A stretch of 63,372 nt of DNA from Acidobacteriaceae bacterium. Lineage in GTDB: Bacteria; Acidobacteriota; Terriglobia; Terriglobales; Acidobacteriaceae. Below the pieces are notes generated by a model. The model did not search any database. It worked only from the letters and a program-made list of their open reading frames with translations, and was not told the origin of the DNA. Shown here piece by piece: positions 17,976-27,194 of this stretch (its first letter is position 1; each line of letters begins with the position of its first letter). Position numbers and translations under genes: made by a program. The DNA lies in NCBI GenBank assembly GCA_003166855.1, contig PMUM01000052.1, positions 1 through 63,372 on the forward strand, given 5' to 3'.

Positions 17976-20900
17976 CAGAATGCCTGCCCGATGCTGAAGA
18001 AGAAGTTAAAGTGTCCGGCCTGGCCTGCGCAGGGCGGAGTCAGGGACGAATTCGCACAGGAATTGGAACTCGACGTCGACGTGGTTCCATAGTTGATGAT
18101 GACTGGATAAACCGGTGGATTGAGGTTATAACCCACGTCGAACCGAATGGGGCCAATGGGGGTGTGATAGCGCGCCCCAAGGCCCAGGGTATGCGCGAAG
18201 TCGTTGAAGTCGCACTGGCCGGTCGGATTGGTGCTGGAGGAGCGGGTCACCTGCTGCTGCGCCGCCACAGTCAGGTAAGGCGGCGAGGTGCAGGTATAAC
18301 TGTGAGGCTGCTTGATGCGAATCGCGCTCGGCCAGATGTCAGAAGAGTTGTTGAATACGTTCCCCATATCGTGAAAGACGACGAATCCGAGCGATCTGCC
18401 GAAGTACGGAAGCTGCGGGTTAGGAAAGCGCAGCTCCGTCTGATTGACAAAGGCGCCGGCGCCGCCGATGGGAAAGCCGGTGAGGGAGTCGCGCGGACCG
18501 GCGGAGTTCAGGGGGAAGCCGCGCAGCGACTCCGGCCCGCCGGCGTACAGCCGTTCCGGCAGCGGAATGGACTCATACCTGGCTTCTCCGAAAACACGTT
18601 CCATGCCGAAACGGGTATTGCGGGCGATGATGTATCGCTTTTGCCTGCCGAGGGCGTGATACGTGGCGTTGGACCAGTCGAAATGCGCGTAATTCGCCTC
18701 GGACGAGAGAAACACATTATCCGTGGCGAAGATCTGGATGCTGTTGTACATGCCGGTTTGGGCGTCGAGAGGCTCCGGCCGCCGCGTGTCGTGAATCCAG
18801 GTCAGCTCGGGGCCGCCGACGCGTACCGGCTCGGACAGCAGCGGAATCAGGTTGGGCGCCACCTGGATGGTGTTGGGATCGACCTTCACGCGGCGAAAAG
18901 AAATCTGATAGATCAGCGTGTCGATCAGGTTGGGATGCTGGGTCGCGCGCACATCGGCTTCCGCGGTGGAGGAGGCGAAGGTCACCACGTTCTGGGCGTT
19001 GATGTAGCCGCCGCCAAAGGAGAAATCGAAGCTGGGGTGGTTGAGAAATCTCGGCCAGTTGTAATTGGCTGTGAACTGCTGCTCCAGCGATCCATATTCC
19101 GACTTGAAGCTGATGGACTGATTTCTACCCCACAAATTGATGCGCGAAACGTCGAGCTCCACGAGGGCGCTGACGCCGAACTTACCGTTCGCGCTGCAGG
19201 AGAAGGTGGAAGGATTAATCCCGAGCTGGATCAGGCTCAGGGGATTCGGGCAATTCGTGCCCGGCGTGCCGGTCTGGGCCTGGAATCCGCCGCCGTAGGT
19301 CACATCCCAGCGGCGCGCCTCGTCGAACTGGATGAGGACGTTCTTGCGCGGCTCGTCGCCTCCAGGGTTTTCGACCGCCGTGGTCACCTGGTTGAACAGG
19401 GTCAGGTTGTAGAGGTCGCGCTGGGTCTGCAAAAGCTTCGACTGATCGAGCGGATCGCCATCTTTCACGAGGATGTCGCGACGGATGGTTTTCGGGTGTG
19501 TGTACCTCAGACCGCTGACCAAAACGTTGCGAATGAAGATCTGGTCGCCGGGAATGACGTGCAGGTTCACATCGATCACGGAGGGATCTTTGGGCGAAGG
19601 GTTCTGCTGCAGCGTGACCGAGGCGTGGTCGTAGCCGTTGTCGAGGAAGTAGCCCATGATGGCGTCCCGATCCGCGGCCAGGTTATTGCCTGAATACGGC
19701 TGGCCCGGCTGCAGGCTCAGGCCGGGCTGGATTTTGGCGAGCTGCGACGGAGTGACGCCGTCGATCCTGTATTCCCCCACGCGCTGCTGGGGGCCTTCAA
19801 CGATGTTGTAGGTGACGGTGAGGCTCCGCTCGCCTTTCTTCGTCTGCTTCGGCGCCTCGCGCATGTCAGGCGTCACTTTGACACTGGTAAAGCCATTGGT
19901 CTGGTAGAGCGCCGTGATGGAGGTGACGTCGGCTTCCTGCAGGGCCTGGCTGAAGATGCCGTGCGGCAGGAAAAACGATGCGGGCTGAACGCTCAGGCGC
20001 TCCTTCAGCAGCCACGCTCCGAAATAACCGTTGCCCTGAATGTTCACCGACTCGATCCGGCTGCGCGGCCCGAGGTTGACGTCGTAGGTGATGTGGGTGA
20101 CGCCGTCCTTCGCGTCGGAGAGATGCGTCACTTTGGCGTCGAAATAGCCCTGCCGCTGGTAGTAATCGCGGATGCGCTTGCTGCCTTCATTGAGCAGGTC
20201 CTCATCCAGGGTGCCTTCGGCATAGACCGGAACCAAGGTTCGCACCTTGCCCTGGCTGAGCTTCGCGCCCTCCACAATGATCCTGACGATGGGTCCGCGT
20301 TCCGCCTGGAAATCGTAATTCAGATGGTTGGGGGGCTTCTGATACTGGGTTGAGGCCAGGCTGACGTTGGCCTCCAGTCGCTGCTGCTTTTGGTACTGCT
20401 TCCTGAGACCGGTCAAGGCTCGAACCACCGTGTCCGAGTTGACCTTGGACCCAGCCTTCAGCTTCGCCTTTTTGCGGAAGGTGGGCACGTCCATGCCGCT
20501 GTCGCCCTGCACCGTTACGTCGCCCACGCGGGCCGGCTTGCCGGTATTCACATCGAACTGCACGTTGACCTCGGCGTTAGTTTTGTCGACCGAAGTGTGG
20601 CGCGCGATGGCGGCCTGGTAGTAGCCGTTTTGCTGCAATGTCTGCTGCAGCAGATCTTCGGCGCGGGCGAGCTTCTGATCGGTGTAGGTTGTGCCAGGAT
20701 TGAGCCGCGTGGAGTAGTTGAGCTGATTGTTCAGATGGCCGTTCTTCGCGCCCCGGACCAGGATGCGGCCGAGGAACAGCGTGGGCGTGCCTTTGAAGAT
20801 GAGAACCACTCCCTGACCCTGACCCAGGCGATTGCCGTCCACGGCGATGGTCTTATAGAGTCCGGTGGCGTAGAGGCGGCGGAGGTCGGCGCGCACCTTC

Positions 20901-21265
20901 ACTGGATCGAGCGGAGCGTTCACCTGCTGTTGCATCTGCTGCGGCAGCGGATCGAGAGCGGCCTGATTCACGCCTTCAAACCGGATCTCGACGACCGGCA
21001 GCCCGGCCCACCCCTGCAGGTTCTCAGGGGTCGGCAACGGCTGGATCTTCGAGGCGGACTTCTCCTGCGTGGTGCTGTAGGAAGGCAGGACGCCGCCCGG
21101 CGGTACCGGCGGAATTCTTTTCTGCTGTTCTTCCGGTGAGGCGGGCGTTGGCGGTTGCGTGGAAGTGATGGGCTGCTGCGCCCGCAGGGGCGGTGCTGCA
21201 GCGGCCAAAAAGAAAATCAGCCAACACAAGACCCACGCGGGGCGCAAGACGGGGCTTCGCCGCAC
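17975..21265 (-). CDS. Omp85-family outer-membrane assembly protein (BamA/TamA-like)
   Basis: About 1,096 residues: signal peptide (PAWVLCWLIFFLAAAAP, cleavage near LRA-QQP), a long series of POTRA-type repeats (about 90-650; for example VVEIRFEGVNQ and IRNVLVSGLRYT) and a C-terminal 16-strand barrel with the LRGF motif of loop 6 (GGPESLRGFPLN) and terminal Phe. It is longer than E. coli BamA (about 810 residues) or TamA (577), implying extra POTRA domains. GTG 21265 is preferred because it sits just before the signal peptide with AGGGA upstream; a TTG at 21352 would add 29 polar residues. First gene of an operon with a SurA-like chaperone and TamB. Confidence 0.9.
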   Translation of the reverse strand: MRRSPVLRPAWVLCWLIFFLAAAAPPLRAQQPITSTQPPTPASPEEQQKRIPPVPPGGVLPSYSTTQEKSASKIQPLPTPENLQGWAGLPVVEIRFEGVNQAALDPLPQQMQQQVNAPLDPVKVRADLRRLYATGLYKTIAVDGNRLGQGQGVVLIFKGTPTLFLGRILVRGAKNGHLNNQLNYSTRLNPGTTYTDQKLARAEDLLQQTLQQNGYYQAAIARHTSVDKTNAEVNVQFDVNTGKPARVGDVTVQGDSGMDVPTFRKKAKLKAGSKVNSDTVVRALTGLRKQYQKQQRLEANVSLASTQYQKPPNHLNYDFQAERGPIVRIIVEGAKLSQGKVRTLVPVYAEGTLDEDLLNEGSKRIRDYYQRQGYFDAKVTHLSDAKDGVTHITYDVNLGPRSRIESVNIQGNGYFGAWLLKERLSVQPASFFLPHGIFSQALQEADVTSITALYQTNGFTSVKVTPDMREAPKQTKKGERSLTVTYNIVEGPQQRVGEYRIDGVTPSQLAKIQPGLSLQPGQPYSGNNLAADRDAIMGYFLDNGYDHASVTLQQNPSPKDPSVIDVNLHVIPGDQIFIRNVLVSGLRYTHPKTIRRDILVKDGDPLDQSKLLQTQRDLYNLTLFNQVTTAVENPGGDEPRKNVLIQFDEARRWDVTYGGGFQAQTGTPGTNCPNPLSLIQLGINPSTFSCSANGKFGVSALVELDVSRINLWGRNQSISFKSEYGSLEQQFTANYNWPRFLNHPSFDFSFGGGYINAQNVVTFASSTAEADVRATQHPNLIDTLIYQISFRRVKVDPNTIQVAPNLIPLLSEPVRVGGPELTWIHDTRRPEPLDAQTGMYNSIQIFATDNVFLSSEANYAHFDWSNATYHALGRQKRYIIARNTRFGMERVFGEARYESIPLPERLYAGGPESLRGFPLNSAGPRDSLTGFPIGGAGAFVNQTELRFPNPQLPYFGRSLGFVVFHDMGNVFNNSSDIWPSAIRIKQPHSYTCTSPPYLTVAAQQQVTRSSSTNPTGQCDFNDFAHTLGLGARYHTPIGPIRFDVGYNLNPPVYPVIINYGTTSTSSSNSCANSSLTPPCAGQAGHFNFFFSIGQAF

Positions 21266-21548
21266 AGTCCCTGTTCCACCCCGTGGCCATCCGTCGCGCA
21301 AAACAGCAAATACAATCGAACCCAAACCGCCCTCGTTCTTTACCTGTGGCAAAACTGAGAACCTGTGCCATGTCTAACACCGCCAGGCCCCGGCAAGTTC
21401 TCGTGAAAATTGCTTCGCTCGAAACGGGCCTGGCTCCGGGTTGCGCACCCCGAGTTTTGCTCTCGAAAATGAGATGCGAACCTGGGGGCAGCGTGGCCCG
21501 CGCCCGGCGAAAGCACACGCAGCGCTGAAATTTCTATACTACTGACTG

Positions 21549-22580
21549 ATGGCAGCGCCGTCTCAAACCGTACGTGAAAGGTACTCCAGGCAGGTACTGT
21601 TCTCCGGCATCGGGCTGGAGGGCCAGGGCCGGATCGAGCGGGCTCATGTGGCGGTGGTGGGCGTGGGCGCCACGGGGGCGGCGGCCGCCAGCCTGCTGGC
21701 ACGGTCCGGCGTGGGAACCCTGACCCTGATCGACCGCGATTTTGTGGAGGAGAGCAACCTGCAGCGGCAGGTCCTGTTCGATGAGGCTGATGCGCGGGAT
21801 TCCCTACCCAAAGCGGAGGCTGCGCGGCGCAAGATTGCGGGGTTCAACAGCGAAATTCAGATCCGCGCCCACATCGCCGATCTGGTTCCTGGCAATATTC
21901 ATTCGCTGCTCGAAGGGGCGGACATCGTTCTGGACGCGACCGACAACTTCGAGACTCGCTATCTTCTGAATGACTACGCTGTCGAGCAACCGAAACCGTG
22001 GATTTATGCCGCGGCGGTTGGGTCCTATGCGGTGACGATGAATATTCTCCCCGGGGAGACGGCGTGCCTGGCGTGCATTTTTCCCGAGCCGCCCGCGGGA
22101 GCCGTTGAGACCTGTGACACGGCGGGGATTCTGAACACCGCCGTGAACCTGGCGGCCTCCATCGAAGTCACCGAGGCTCTGAAGTGGATCGTAGGGGCGC
22201 GGGAAAAGATGCGGCGGACGCTGCTCTCCAGCGACATGTGGACGAATGAGTGGACGGAGATCGCGGCAGGGAATCCTCGGGGCGATTGCCGCGTGTGTGG
22301 CGAGCGGAATTTTGTTCATCTGCGCGGCGAGGGCCGTCCGCACATCACCCTCTGCGGGCGCAACTCGGTCCAGATTCATGAGCGATCGCGCCCGGTCGAT
22401 CTGGCTGCGATGGAGGAGCGCCTGCGTCCTCATGGGCGCGTGCAGCGCAATGAGATGCTGCTGCGCTTCCAGCGCGGGGAGCACACGCTGACGCTGTTCG
22501 CCGATGGGCGGGCGATCATTCAGGGAACGACGGACGTGGCTGTCGCGCGCAGTTTGTATGCGCGGTTTGTGGGATCATAG
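21549..22580 (+). CDS. ThiF/MoeB/HesA-family adenylyltransferase
   Basis: A 343-residue E1-like enzyme. The Rossmann nucleotide site VVGVGATGAAAASLLARSG lies at about residues 36-54, followed by the LIDRDFVEESNLQRQ segment with the conserved Arg, and ATDNFETR, which is diagnostic of the family. Two Cys pairs (CLAC and CRVC) match the structural zinc site. In family members the enzyme adenylates the C-terminal Gly of a sulphur carrier (ThiS or MoaD) for thiamine or molybdopterin synthesis. No carrier or partner gene is adjacent, so the pathway cannot be chosen. The C-terminal 90 residues look like an extra small domain rather than a rhodanese. Confidence 0.88.
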   Translation: MAAPSQTVRERYSRQVLFSGIGLEGQGRIERAHVAVVGVGATGAAAASLLARSGVGTLTLIDRDFVEESNLQRQVLFDEADARDSLPKAEAARRKIAGFNSEIQIRAHIADLVPGNIHSLLEGADIVLDATDNFETRYLLNDYAVEQPKPWIYAAAVGSYAVTMNILPGETACLACIFPEPPAGAVETCDTAGILNTAVNLAASIEVTEALKWIVGAREKMRRTLLSSDMWTNEWTEIAAGNPRGDCRVCGERNFVHLRGEGRPHITLCGRNSVQIHERSRPVDLAAMEERLRPHGRVQRNEMLLRFQRGEHTLTLFADGRAIIQGTTDVAVARSLYARFVGS

Positions 22581-22609
22581 GGAGGCTCGTCGCCGTCATC
22601 AAGACAACC

Positions 22610-23329
22610 ATGAAGCTCTCGCCATCGCTGCATCGATGCGCACGACAGATTAAGCGCTTAGGACGGCTGGCCACTGGCCGCGACGTAATCTATCGCTACA
22701 ACGCAAAGCCACGGAAGGCTTTGCTGGGCACTGTGTATGGCGGCTGGACGATCGCTCCGGATCGGCTCGGCGCTGACAGCGTGATGTACTCCTTCGGAGT
22801 GGGCAACGACATCTCGTTCGATCTGGAGGCGATCAGGAAATTCGGATTGACGGTTCATGGTTTCGACCCGTCGCCGGAAGCCGTTCGCTGGATTTCGGAA
22901 AGAACCGATTTGCCCGCTCGATATAACTTCCACCCCTACGGATTGGGTGTGAAAGACGGCGATGTTTCCTTCTTTGCACCGGATGAGGGGGGGATGTATT
23001 CGCTGAACGAAACGCACAAGCATGTCGGAAAGAAACGAATCTCGTTGCCGGTCAAGTCGCTCGCTTCCATTATCGCTTCGCTGCATACACGGTATGTGGA
23101 CGTTCTTAAAATGGATATTGAAGGCGGCGAATACGATCAGATCGAGGCGATCATCGAGAATCGCTCATCGATCGGACAGGTGCTGATCGAGTTTCATCAT
23201 CGGATTGGGGTCGCTCCGCTGAAGGAGACGGTGAGATCGGTGGATCGTCTGCGCGCCGCGGGGTTCGATTTGTTCCATTTGTCGGAGACGAGTTCGGAGT
23301 TCTCGTTTATCCGCAATGCCGGCCGGTGA
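22610..23329 (+). CDS. FkbM-family methyltransferase
   Basis: A 239-residue SAM-dependent methyltransferase. The SAM-binding glycine segment is SFGVGNDISFD, the acidic residue of strand 2 is in VHGFDPSPEA, and the family motif VLKMDIEGGEYD is at about residue 165. Family members O-methylate sugars or other small metabolites. It starts 29 nt after the ThiF-like gene and 65 nt before a glycosyltransferase-like gene on the same strand, suggesting a short glycan-modification unit. Confidence 0.88.
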   Translation: MKLSPSLHRCARQIKRLGRLATGRDVIYRYNAKPRKALLGTVYGGWTIAPDRLGADSVMYSFGVGNDISFDLEAIRKFGLTVHGFDPSPEAVRWISERTDLPARYNFHPYGLGVKDGDVSFFAPDEGGMYSLNETHKHVGKKRISLPVKSLASIIASLHTRYVDVLKMDIEGGEYDQIEAIIENRSSIGQVLIEFHHRIGVAPLKETVRSVDRLRAAGFDLFHLSETSSEFSFIRNAGR

Positions 23330-23394
23330 CGGCTCTTACATTACCTTCCGGAATCGCCGATTCCGATTGATATACTTGCCCACAAAGGCCGGAG

Positions 23395-24369
23395 ATGGGA
23401 CTGCTTTTCACGATTCGAGAGAGACTGCGCTCCACCCCCATCGTCAACAAGACGATTTATCTGGCACAGAGTCTCTACCGTTCCCACTTCGGCCGGCTGC
23501 TGGCAGATGTCCGCCGGGCTCGCAGGAATCCGAGCAACGCTGAAGGAGTGGCGGTTTGCCTGCGCTTTCGAGACGAGGGGCGCTATTTGGCCGAATGGCT
23601 GGAGTATCACCAGGCTGCGGGTGTAAGTCATTTCTATCTCTATAACAATTTCAGCGCCGACAATTATCTCTCTGTGCTCCAGCCATGGCTCGATGCAGGA
23701 GATGTGACACTCGTGGATTGGCCCAGGGTGCCGGCCTCTCCATCAGCAGAAGAGGATTGCATTCGCCGCGCCCTCGGACGCTTCCGTTGGGTGGGCTTTT
23801 TGGACGCGGACGAGTTTGTCGTGATACGAGATGGACGCAGCATTGGCGAGTTCCTGGACGGATTCCCAGACGCTCCGGGTGTGGGAATCCACTGGCGCTT
23901 TTTCGGGTCGTCGATGCACCGTGTGCGGCCCACAAAGCCTGTGATCCTGGCGTATCAATTGCGCGAGCCGCTTGCGAACCGGCACATCAAATCCTTTGTC
24001 CGGCCCGAACGCGCCGCGCAATGCCGCAATTCGCACTGCTGGTTTTATAGCCCGATGGGCACGGCGGTGGACGAGCAGGGCCAGGCAATCTACGGCAGCA
24101 TCGAAACGCGGGTGGCCGCGGATTCCGCCTGGATCAATCATTATTACTGCAAGAGCGAAGAGGACTATCTGGAGAAGGCGGCGCGCAAATCGACTCTCGA
24201 TCGTGTTGGGATTGCTTTCCCCACGAGGCGGAGAGAATGGCTGGAACAGGAACTGGCGCAGCGCAACGAGGTCCTCGACACCAGCGCGGTGGACTATTAC
24301 GGGGCCCGGTGCAAGGCTCTGGAACGCGCCCCCATCCTGTTGCAGCACGCCGATTCTGCCGTTATCTGA
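23395..24369 (+). CDS. Glycosyltransferase family 92 / DUF23-like protein
   Basis: A 324-residue protein with the GT92/DUF23 layout: RFRDEGRYLAEWLEYHQAAG near residues 57-76 (donor-binding entry), FYLYNNFSADN, the DxD-like metal site LDADEFVV at about residues 146-153, and the distal NHYYCKSEEDYLEKAARK motif. Such enzymes transfer hexoses such as galactose; donor and acceptor are unknown. The neighbouring FkbM methyltransferase suggests that the product is methylated. A strong terminator follows 25 nt after the stop. Confidence 0.85.
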   Translation: MGLLFTIRERLRSTPIVNKTIYLAQSLYRSHFGRLLADVRRARRNPSNAEGVAVCLRFRDEGRYLAEWLEYHQAAGVSHFYLYNNFSADNYLSVLQPWLDAGDVTLVDWPRVPASPSAEEDCIRRALGRFRWVGFLDADEFVVIRDGRSIGEFLDGFPDAPGVGIHWRFFGSSMHRVRPTKPVILAYQLREPLANRHIKSFVRPERAAQCRNSHCWFYSPMGTAVDEQGQAIYGSIETRVAADSAWINHYYCKSEEDYLEKAARKSTLDRVGIAFPTRRREWLEQELAQRNEVLDTSAVDYYGARCKALERAPILLQHADSAVI

Positions 24370-24394
24370 ATCAGGCTGGACCCGACAAAAACGA

Positions 24395-24430
24395 ACGCCC
24401 CGGTTCGTCACCGGGGCGTCTTTGTTTTTA
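24395..24430. terminator. Intrinsic terminator, convergent genes
   Basis: A perfect 10-bp stem (ACGCCCCGGT at 24395-24404 with ACCGGGGCGT at 24410-24419), a 5-nt loop and a T-rich tail to the right; AAAAA at 24387-24391 gives a weaker U-run for the minus strand. It separates the GT92-like gene (+) from glnA (-). Confidence 0.9.
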
Positions 24431-24437
24431 GGCCTGA

Positions 24438-24464
24438 AGAGCCTGCCCTGAGCGAGCCGAAGGG
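24438..24464 (-). repeat. Dispersed 27-nt repeat, intergenic copy
   Basis: Beginning AGAGCCTGCCCTGAGC and ending CGAAGGG, this copy matches 24 of 27 positions of the reverse complement of 63027-63053. The other copy is translated inside a coding region, so this is a mobile or otherwise proliferating short repeat rather than part of the terminator. Confidence 0.75.
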
Positions 24465-24490
24465 GCGCGGCTGCCTCAAATGGCAAATTG

Positions 24491-25921
24491 CTAGAACTGG
24501 TTCCAGAGGAACTGGTTGTAGACCTCGTGGTGGAACTGTACCTCCTGGGCCTTGACCAGCGTTCCCAGCAGGCGCGGGCAGCGGTCCGCGGATCCCTCTT
24601 TCAGATCGGCGTAGCGGCCCTTCACGTCCTCGCCGAGCAGCTTCGTGATCCACGCCGAATTGCGGAAATCGGCGATCGCCGTGTAGATATTATCGGGCAG
24701 CTTCTTGTCGGAGCTTCTCAGGTTCGCGTCCTTCGACGTTTCGCCCGTCAGACCCGACTTGAAAATGCCCAGCATGACCAGATAAGGATTGGCGTCCGGA
24801 GCGACGGCGCGCACTTCGGTTCTCATGCTGCGCTCGTTGCCGATGGGAATGCGAATCATCGCGCCGCGATCGACTGCCGAAGCGTACAGACGGTTCGGCG
24901 CTTCAAAGTGCGGATCGAGGCGGCGATAGGCATTCACGCTCGAGTTGAACAGCAGGCACATATCTTTGCCGTGGGTCAGGATGCGATCCAGGAATTCCCA
25001 GCCGAACTTCGCCAGCATCTCTTCGCCCTTCGGATCCCAGAAAATGTTTTTCCCATCCTTGCTGACCGAGACGTTGGTGTGCATGCCGCTGCCGTTGACG
25101 CCCGCCACCGGTTTGGGCAGGAACGAAGCGGTCATGCCGAGGTTCGTCGCTACCTGGCGGCAGATCAGTTTGTAGAGCTGAATCTGATCGGCGGCCGCGA
25201 CCACTTCGCCGTAGCTGTAGTTGATTTCAAACTGCGAGGGCGCGACTTCGGGGTGGTCTTTCTCGTTCTCGAAGCCCATCGAGCGCTGCACTTCGGCCAC
25301 AGTGTCAATGAAGGTGCGCAGCGGGTCGCCAGGCAGCGAGTGAAAATATCCGCCGGCGTTGACGTACTCGAATTTTCCCGTCTGGGAGAAGGTCCGCTCC
25401 GCATCGACGCCGGCGAAGAGGAAGCCTTCGATTTCGTTGGCTGCGTTCAGTGTGTAGCCGTGCTTGTCGTGCTGCTCTTTCGCGAAGGTCTTCAGCAGAC
25501 CGCGGGTGTCGCCTGCGTACGGAGAGCCGTCCTTGTCGATGACATCGCCGAAGACCAGGATTTTTCCCGCGCCGAAAATGTCAGCGGGCGCGTAGTAGAA
25601 CGCGCTCCAGTCGATGCCGAGCCGGAGATCGCTCTCCTTCTGCGCGGTGAAGCCGCGAATCGACGAGCCGTCGAAGGTCAGGTTTTCGTACGCCTTCAGC
25701 AGGAATTTCTTGTCGTAGTCCAGCATGTGGAGGCGGCCTTCCAGATCGCAGAACAAAACGGTGAGCGCCTTAATGCCCTTCTGATCGGTCAGATACTTGA
25801 GCCGCTCTTCCTGGATCTTGTCGGGCGCAACGCGCTTCCGGCGCTGGTCTTTGGCTTTTAAGTTCAGCTCCTCCAGCTCTTCGTACGAGAGCGCCAGGAA
25901 ATTCCGATATTCAGTCGACAT
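24491..25921 (-). CDS. glnA: Glutamine synthetase (type I)
   Basis: A 476-residue enzyme making glutamine from glutamate, ammonia and ATP. The ATG at 25919-25921 follows AGAGGAG. Characteristic segments are LTFDGSSIRGF (catalytic Asp-Ser loop), NEIEGFLF (metal Glu), VNGSGMHTNVS (the usual signature has HTHxS; here Asn replaces the second His), NSSVNAYRRL (flap and substrate binding) and DANPYLVM. I do not see the NLFDLPP-type Tyr adenylylation loop, so control by adenylylation seems unlikely. No glnB or nitrogen-regulator gene is adjacent. Convergent with the glycosyltransferase gene and sharing its terminator. Confidence 0.93.
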   Translation of the reverse strand: MSTEYRNFLALSYEELEELNLKAKDQRRKRVAPDKIQEERLKYLTDQKGIKALTVLFCDLEGRLHMLDYDKKFLLKAYENLTFDGSSIRGFTAQKESDLRLGIDWSAFYYAPADIFGAGKILVFGDVIDKDGSPYAGDTRGLLKTFAKEQHDKHGYTLNAANEIEGFLFAGVDAERTFSQTGKFEYVNAGGYFHSLPGDPLRTFIDTVAEVQRSMGFENEKDHPEVAPSQFEINYSYGEVVAAADQIQLYKLICRQVATNLGMTASFLPKPVAGVNGSGMHTNVSVSKDGKNIFWDPKGEEMLAKFGWEFLDRILTHGKDMCLLFNSSVNAYRRLDPHFEAPNRLYASAVDRGAMIRIPIGNERSMRTEVRAVAPDANPYLVMLGIFKSGLTGETSKDANLRSSDKKLPDNIYTAIADFRNSAWITKLLGEDVKGRYADLKEGSADRCPRLLGTLVKAQEVQFHHEVYNQFLWNQF

Positions 25922-26038
25922 GCTTCTCCTCTGATCGTTATTGGGATGGATGTTTGCGCCGCGCGAGCGGACGAGACCGGAGCGCAACCGAAAATCCTCG
26001 CCCCGAGCGGCGCGATCAGCGGTGCGGACAAAAGGTTT

Positions 26039-26086
26039 AGCGATTTCGCATTCAGGGTATCGCTTGAGGCATAAGGAAGTCTTCCT
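26039..26086 (-). promoter_or_regulatory. Inverted repeats upstream of glnA
   Basis: The 276-nt glnA/recO spacer has an AT-rich core with two inverted repeats: AGCGAT (26039-26044) with ATCGCT (26059-26064), and AGGAAG-T-CTTCCT (26074-26086), a perfect 6-bp-arm palindrome. They lie 118-165 nt upstream of glnA, next to an AT-rich stretch that could hold its promoter. A role in nitrogen control is only a guess. Confidence 0.35.
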
Positions 26087-26197
26087 ATAAATAAACCTGA
26101 TAGCTAAAATTTATCGCTTTTATCGGGTCGCGGCCGCGGGTTCGGGTTCGGTCCATTTCTCCCTGGCCTCGAAAACCACTAATCTGGACCCAACGCT

Positions 26198-26944
26198 GTG
26201 AGCGCATACCAGGGAGAAGCCGTCGTCCTTCGCACGTGGCCGGTGCACGAGGCCGACGAGATCGTGTCTCTGTTCACGCGCGACTACGGCCGGATTCGCG
26301 GCGTCGCCAAGGCTGCGGCAAAGTCGCGCAGGCGCTTTGGCGGGGCTCTGGAACCAATGACGTGGGTTTCGGCGAGCTACGTGGAGCGGCCCAAACAGGA
26401 CCTGGTCCGCCTCGATGCCTGCGAGGTTCTCTCCTCCCCGCTTTCCGAACCGGTGAACTACGCGCGCGCCGCGGCGCTGGCCTTCTACGCCGAGGTCCTC
26501 GAAGAGGCACTGCCCGATCACGATCCGCACGAGACCGTCTTTCGCCTGGTGCTGGCTGTCCTCGAGCACACCCTCGGCGATCGCGTCTGGATGCCGGTGA
26601 CCTATTTCTCGCTGTGGATCACGCGCCTGCTGGGCTGGATGCCCTCGCTCACGCACTGCACGGTCTGCGGCGAGGCGTTCGGCGCTGCGCCGGCCTGGTT
26701 TCAGCCGCAGTCGGACGGGCTGGTCTGCGTGCGCGACAAGACACCGAGCAGCCGGATTCTTTCTGCTGATTCGCTTGTCCTGGCGCGGCGCATTTTTCAG
26801 TCGCCCGTCGCTGCTTTCGCGGGCGAAGAATGGCTGGCGAACCGCGCCGCCGATCTGCGCCGATTTGCAACGCAGGCGCTGGAGCGGCATCTGGAACGAA
26901 GGCTGCACGCGGCTGCGGCGCTGGCAAAACTGGGAGGAGCATAA
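26198..26944 (+). CDS. recO: DNA repair protein RecO
   Basis: A 248-residue recombination mediator that loads RecA at gaps with RecR/RecF. The N-terminal OB fold is clear (GEAVVLRTWPVHEADEIVSLF, then YGRIRGVAKAAAKSRRRFGG), followed by the helical domain with a single CTVCGEAF Cys pair where many homologues carry a zinc site. Start is GTG 26198. It heads a plus-strand run with a 58-residue unknown protein and cysK. Confidence 0.93.
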   Translation: MSAYQGEAVVLRTWPVHEADEIVSLFTRDYGRIRGVAKAAAKSRRRFGGALEPMTWVSASYVERPKQDLVRLDACEVLSSPLSEPVNYARAAALAFYAEVLEEALPDHDPHETVFRLVLAVLEHTLGDRVWMPVTYFSLWITRLLGWMPSLTHCTVCGEAFGAAPAWFQPQSDGLVCVRDKTPSSRILSADSLVLARRIFQSPVAAFAGEEWLANRAADLRRFATQALERHLERRLHAAAALAKLGGA

Positions 26945-26951
26945 TTGGCTC

Positions 26952-27128
26952 ATGCCGCGAGCGCGCCAATCGAAGATTCCCAATCGGCAGACGCGGGCAG
27001 CTATGGCGGCAGGCGAACGTGGTGAGGTTTTCCGTGCTGCCACGGTCGAGGAGTTGATGCGCGAACTGAATAAGCCCGATCCACCGAAGCGGAGAGACTC
27101 ACGACGATCGGCTCCAGGTGGCCGCTGA
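26952..27128 (+). CDS. Small hypothetical protein downstream of recO
   Basis: A 58-residue basic protein that begins at ATG 26952, seven bases after the recO stop. Visible features are a basic N-terminus (MPRARQSKIPNRQTRAAMAAG) and a possible amphipathic helix (ATVEELMRELNK); no known domain. Tight spacing after recO and an uninterrupted frame support it, but codon evidence is limited by its size. Confidence 0.45.
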   Translation: MPRARQSKIPNRQTRAAMAAGERGEVFRAATVEELMRELNKPDPPKRRDSRRSAPGGR

Positions 27129-27194
27129 GTCCCCCGTTCACCTTCTGCATCTACACTGAAGACCCCCGGATTTCTCCGCGTCGAGGACTCATCC

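Noticed and set aside
24388-24430. tRNA or riboswitch near glnA
   Set aside because: The only structure is a GC-rich hairpin with a T-tract, a terminator; no clover-leaf or known aptamer pattern is visible.
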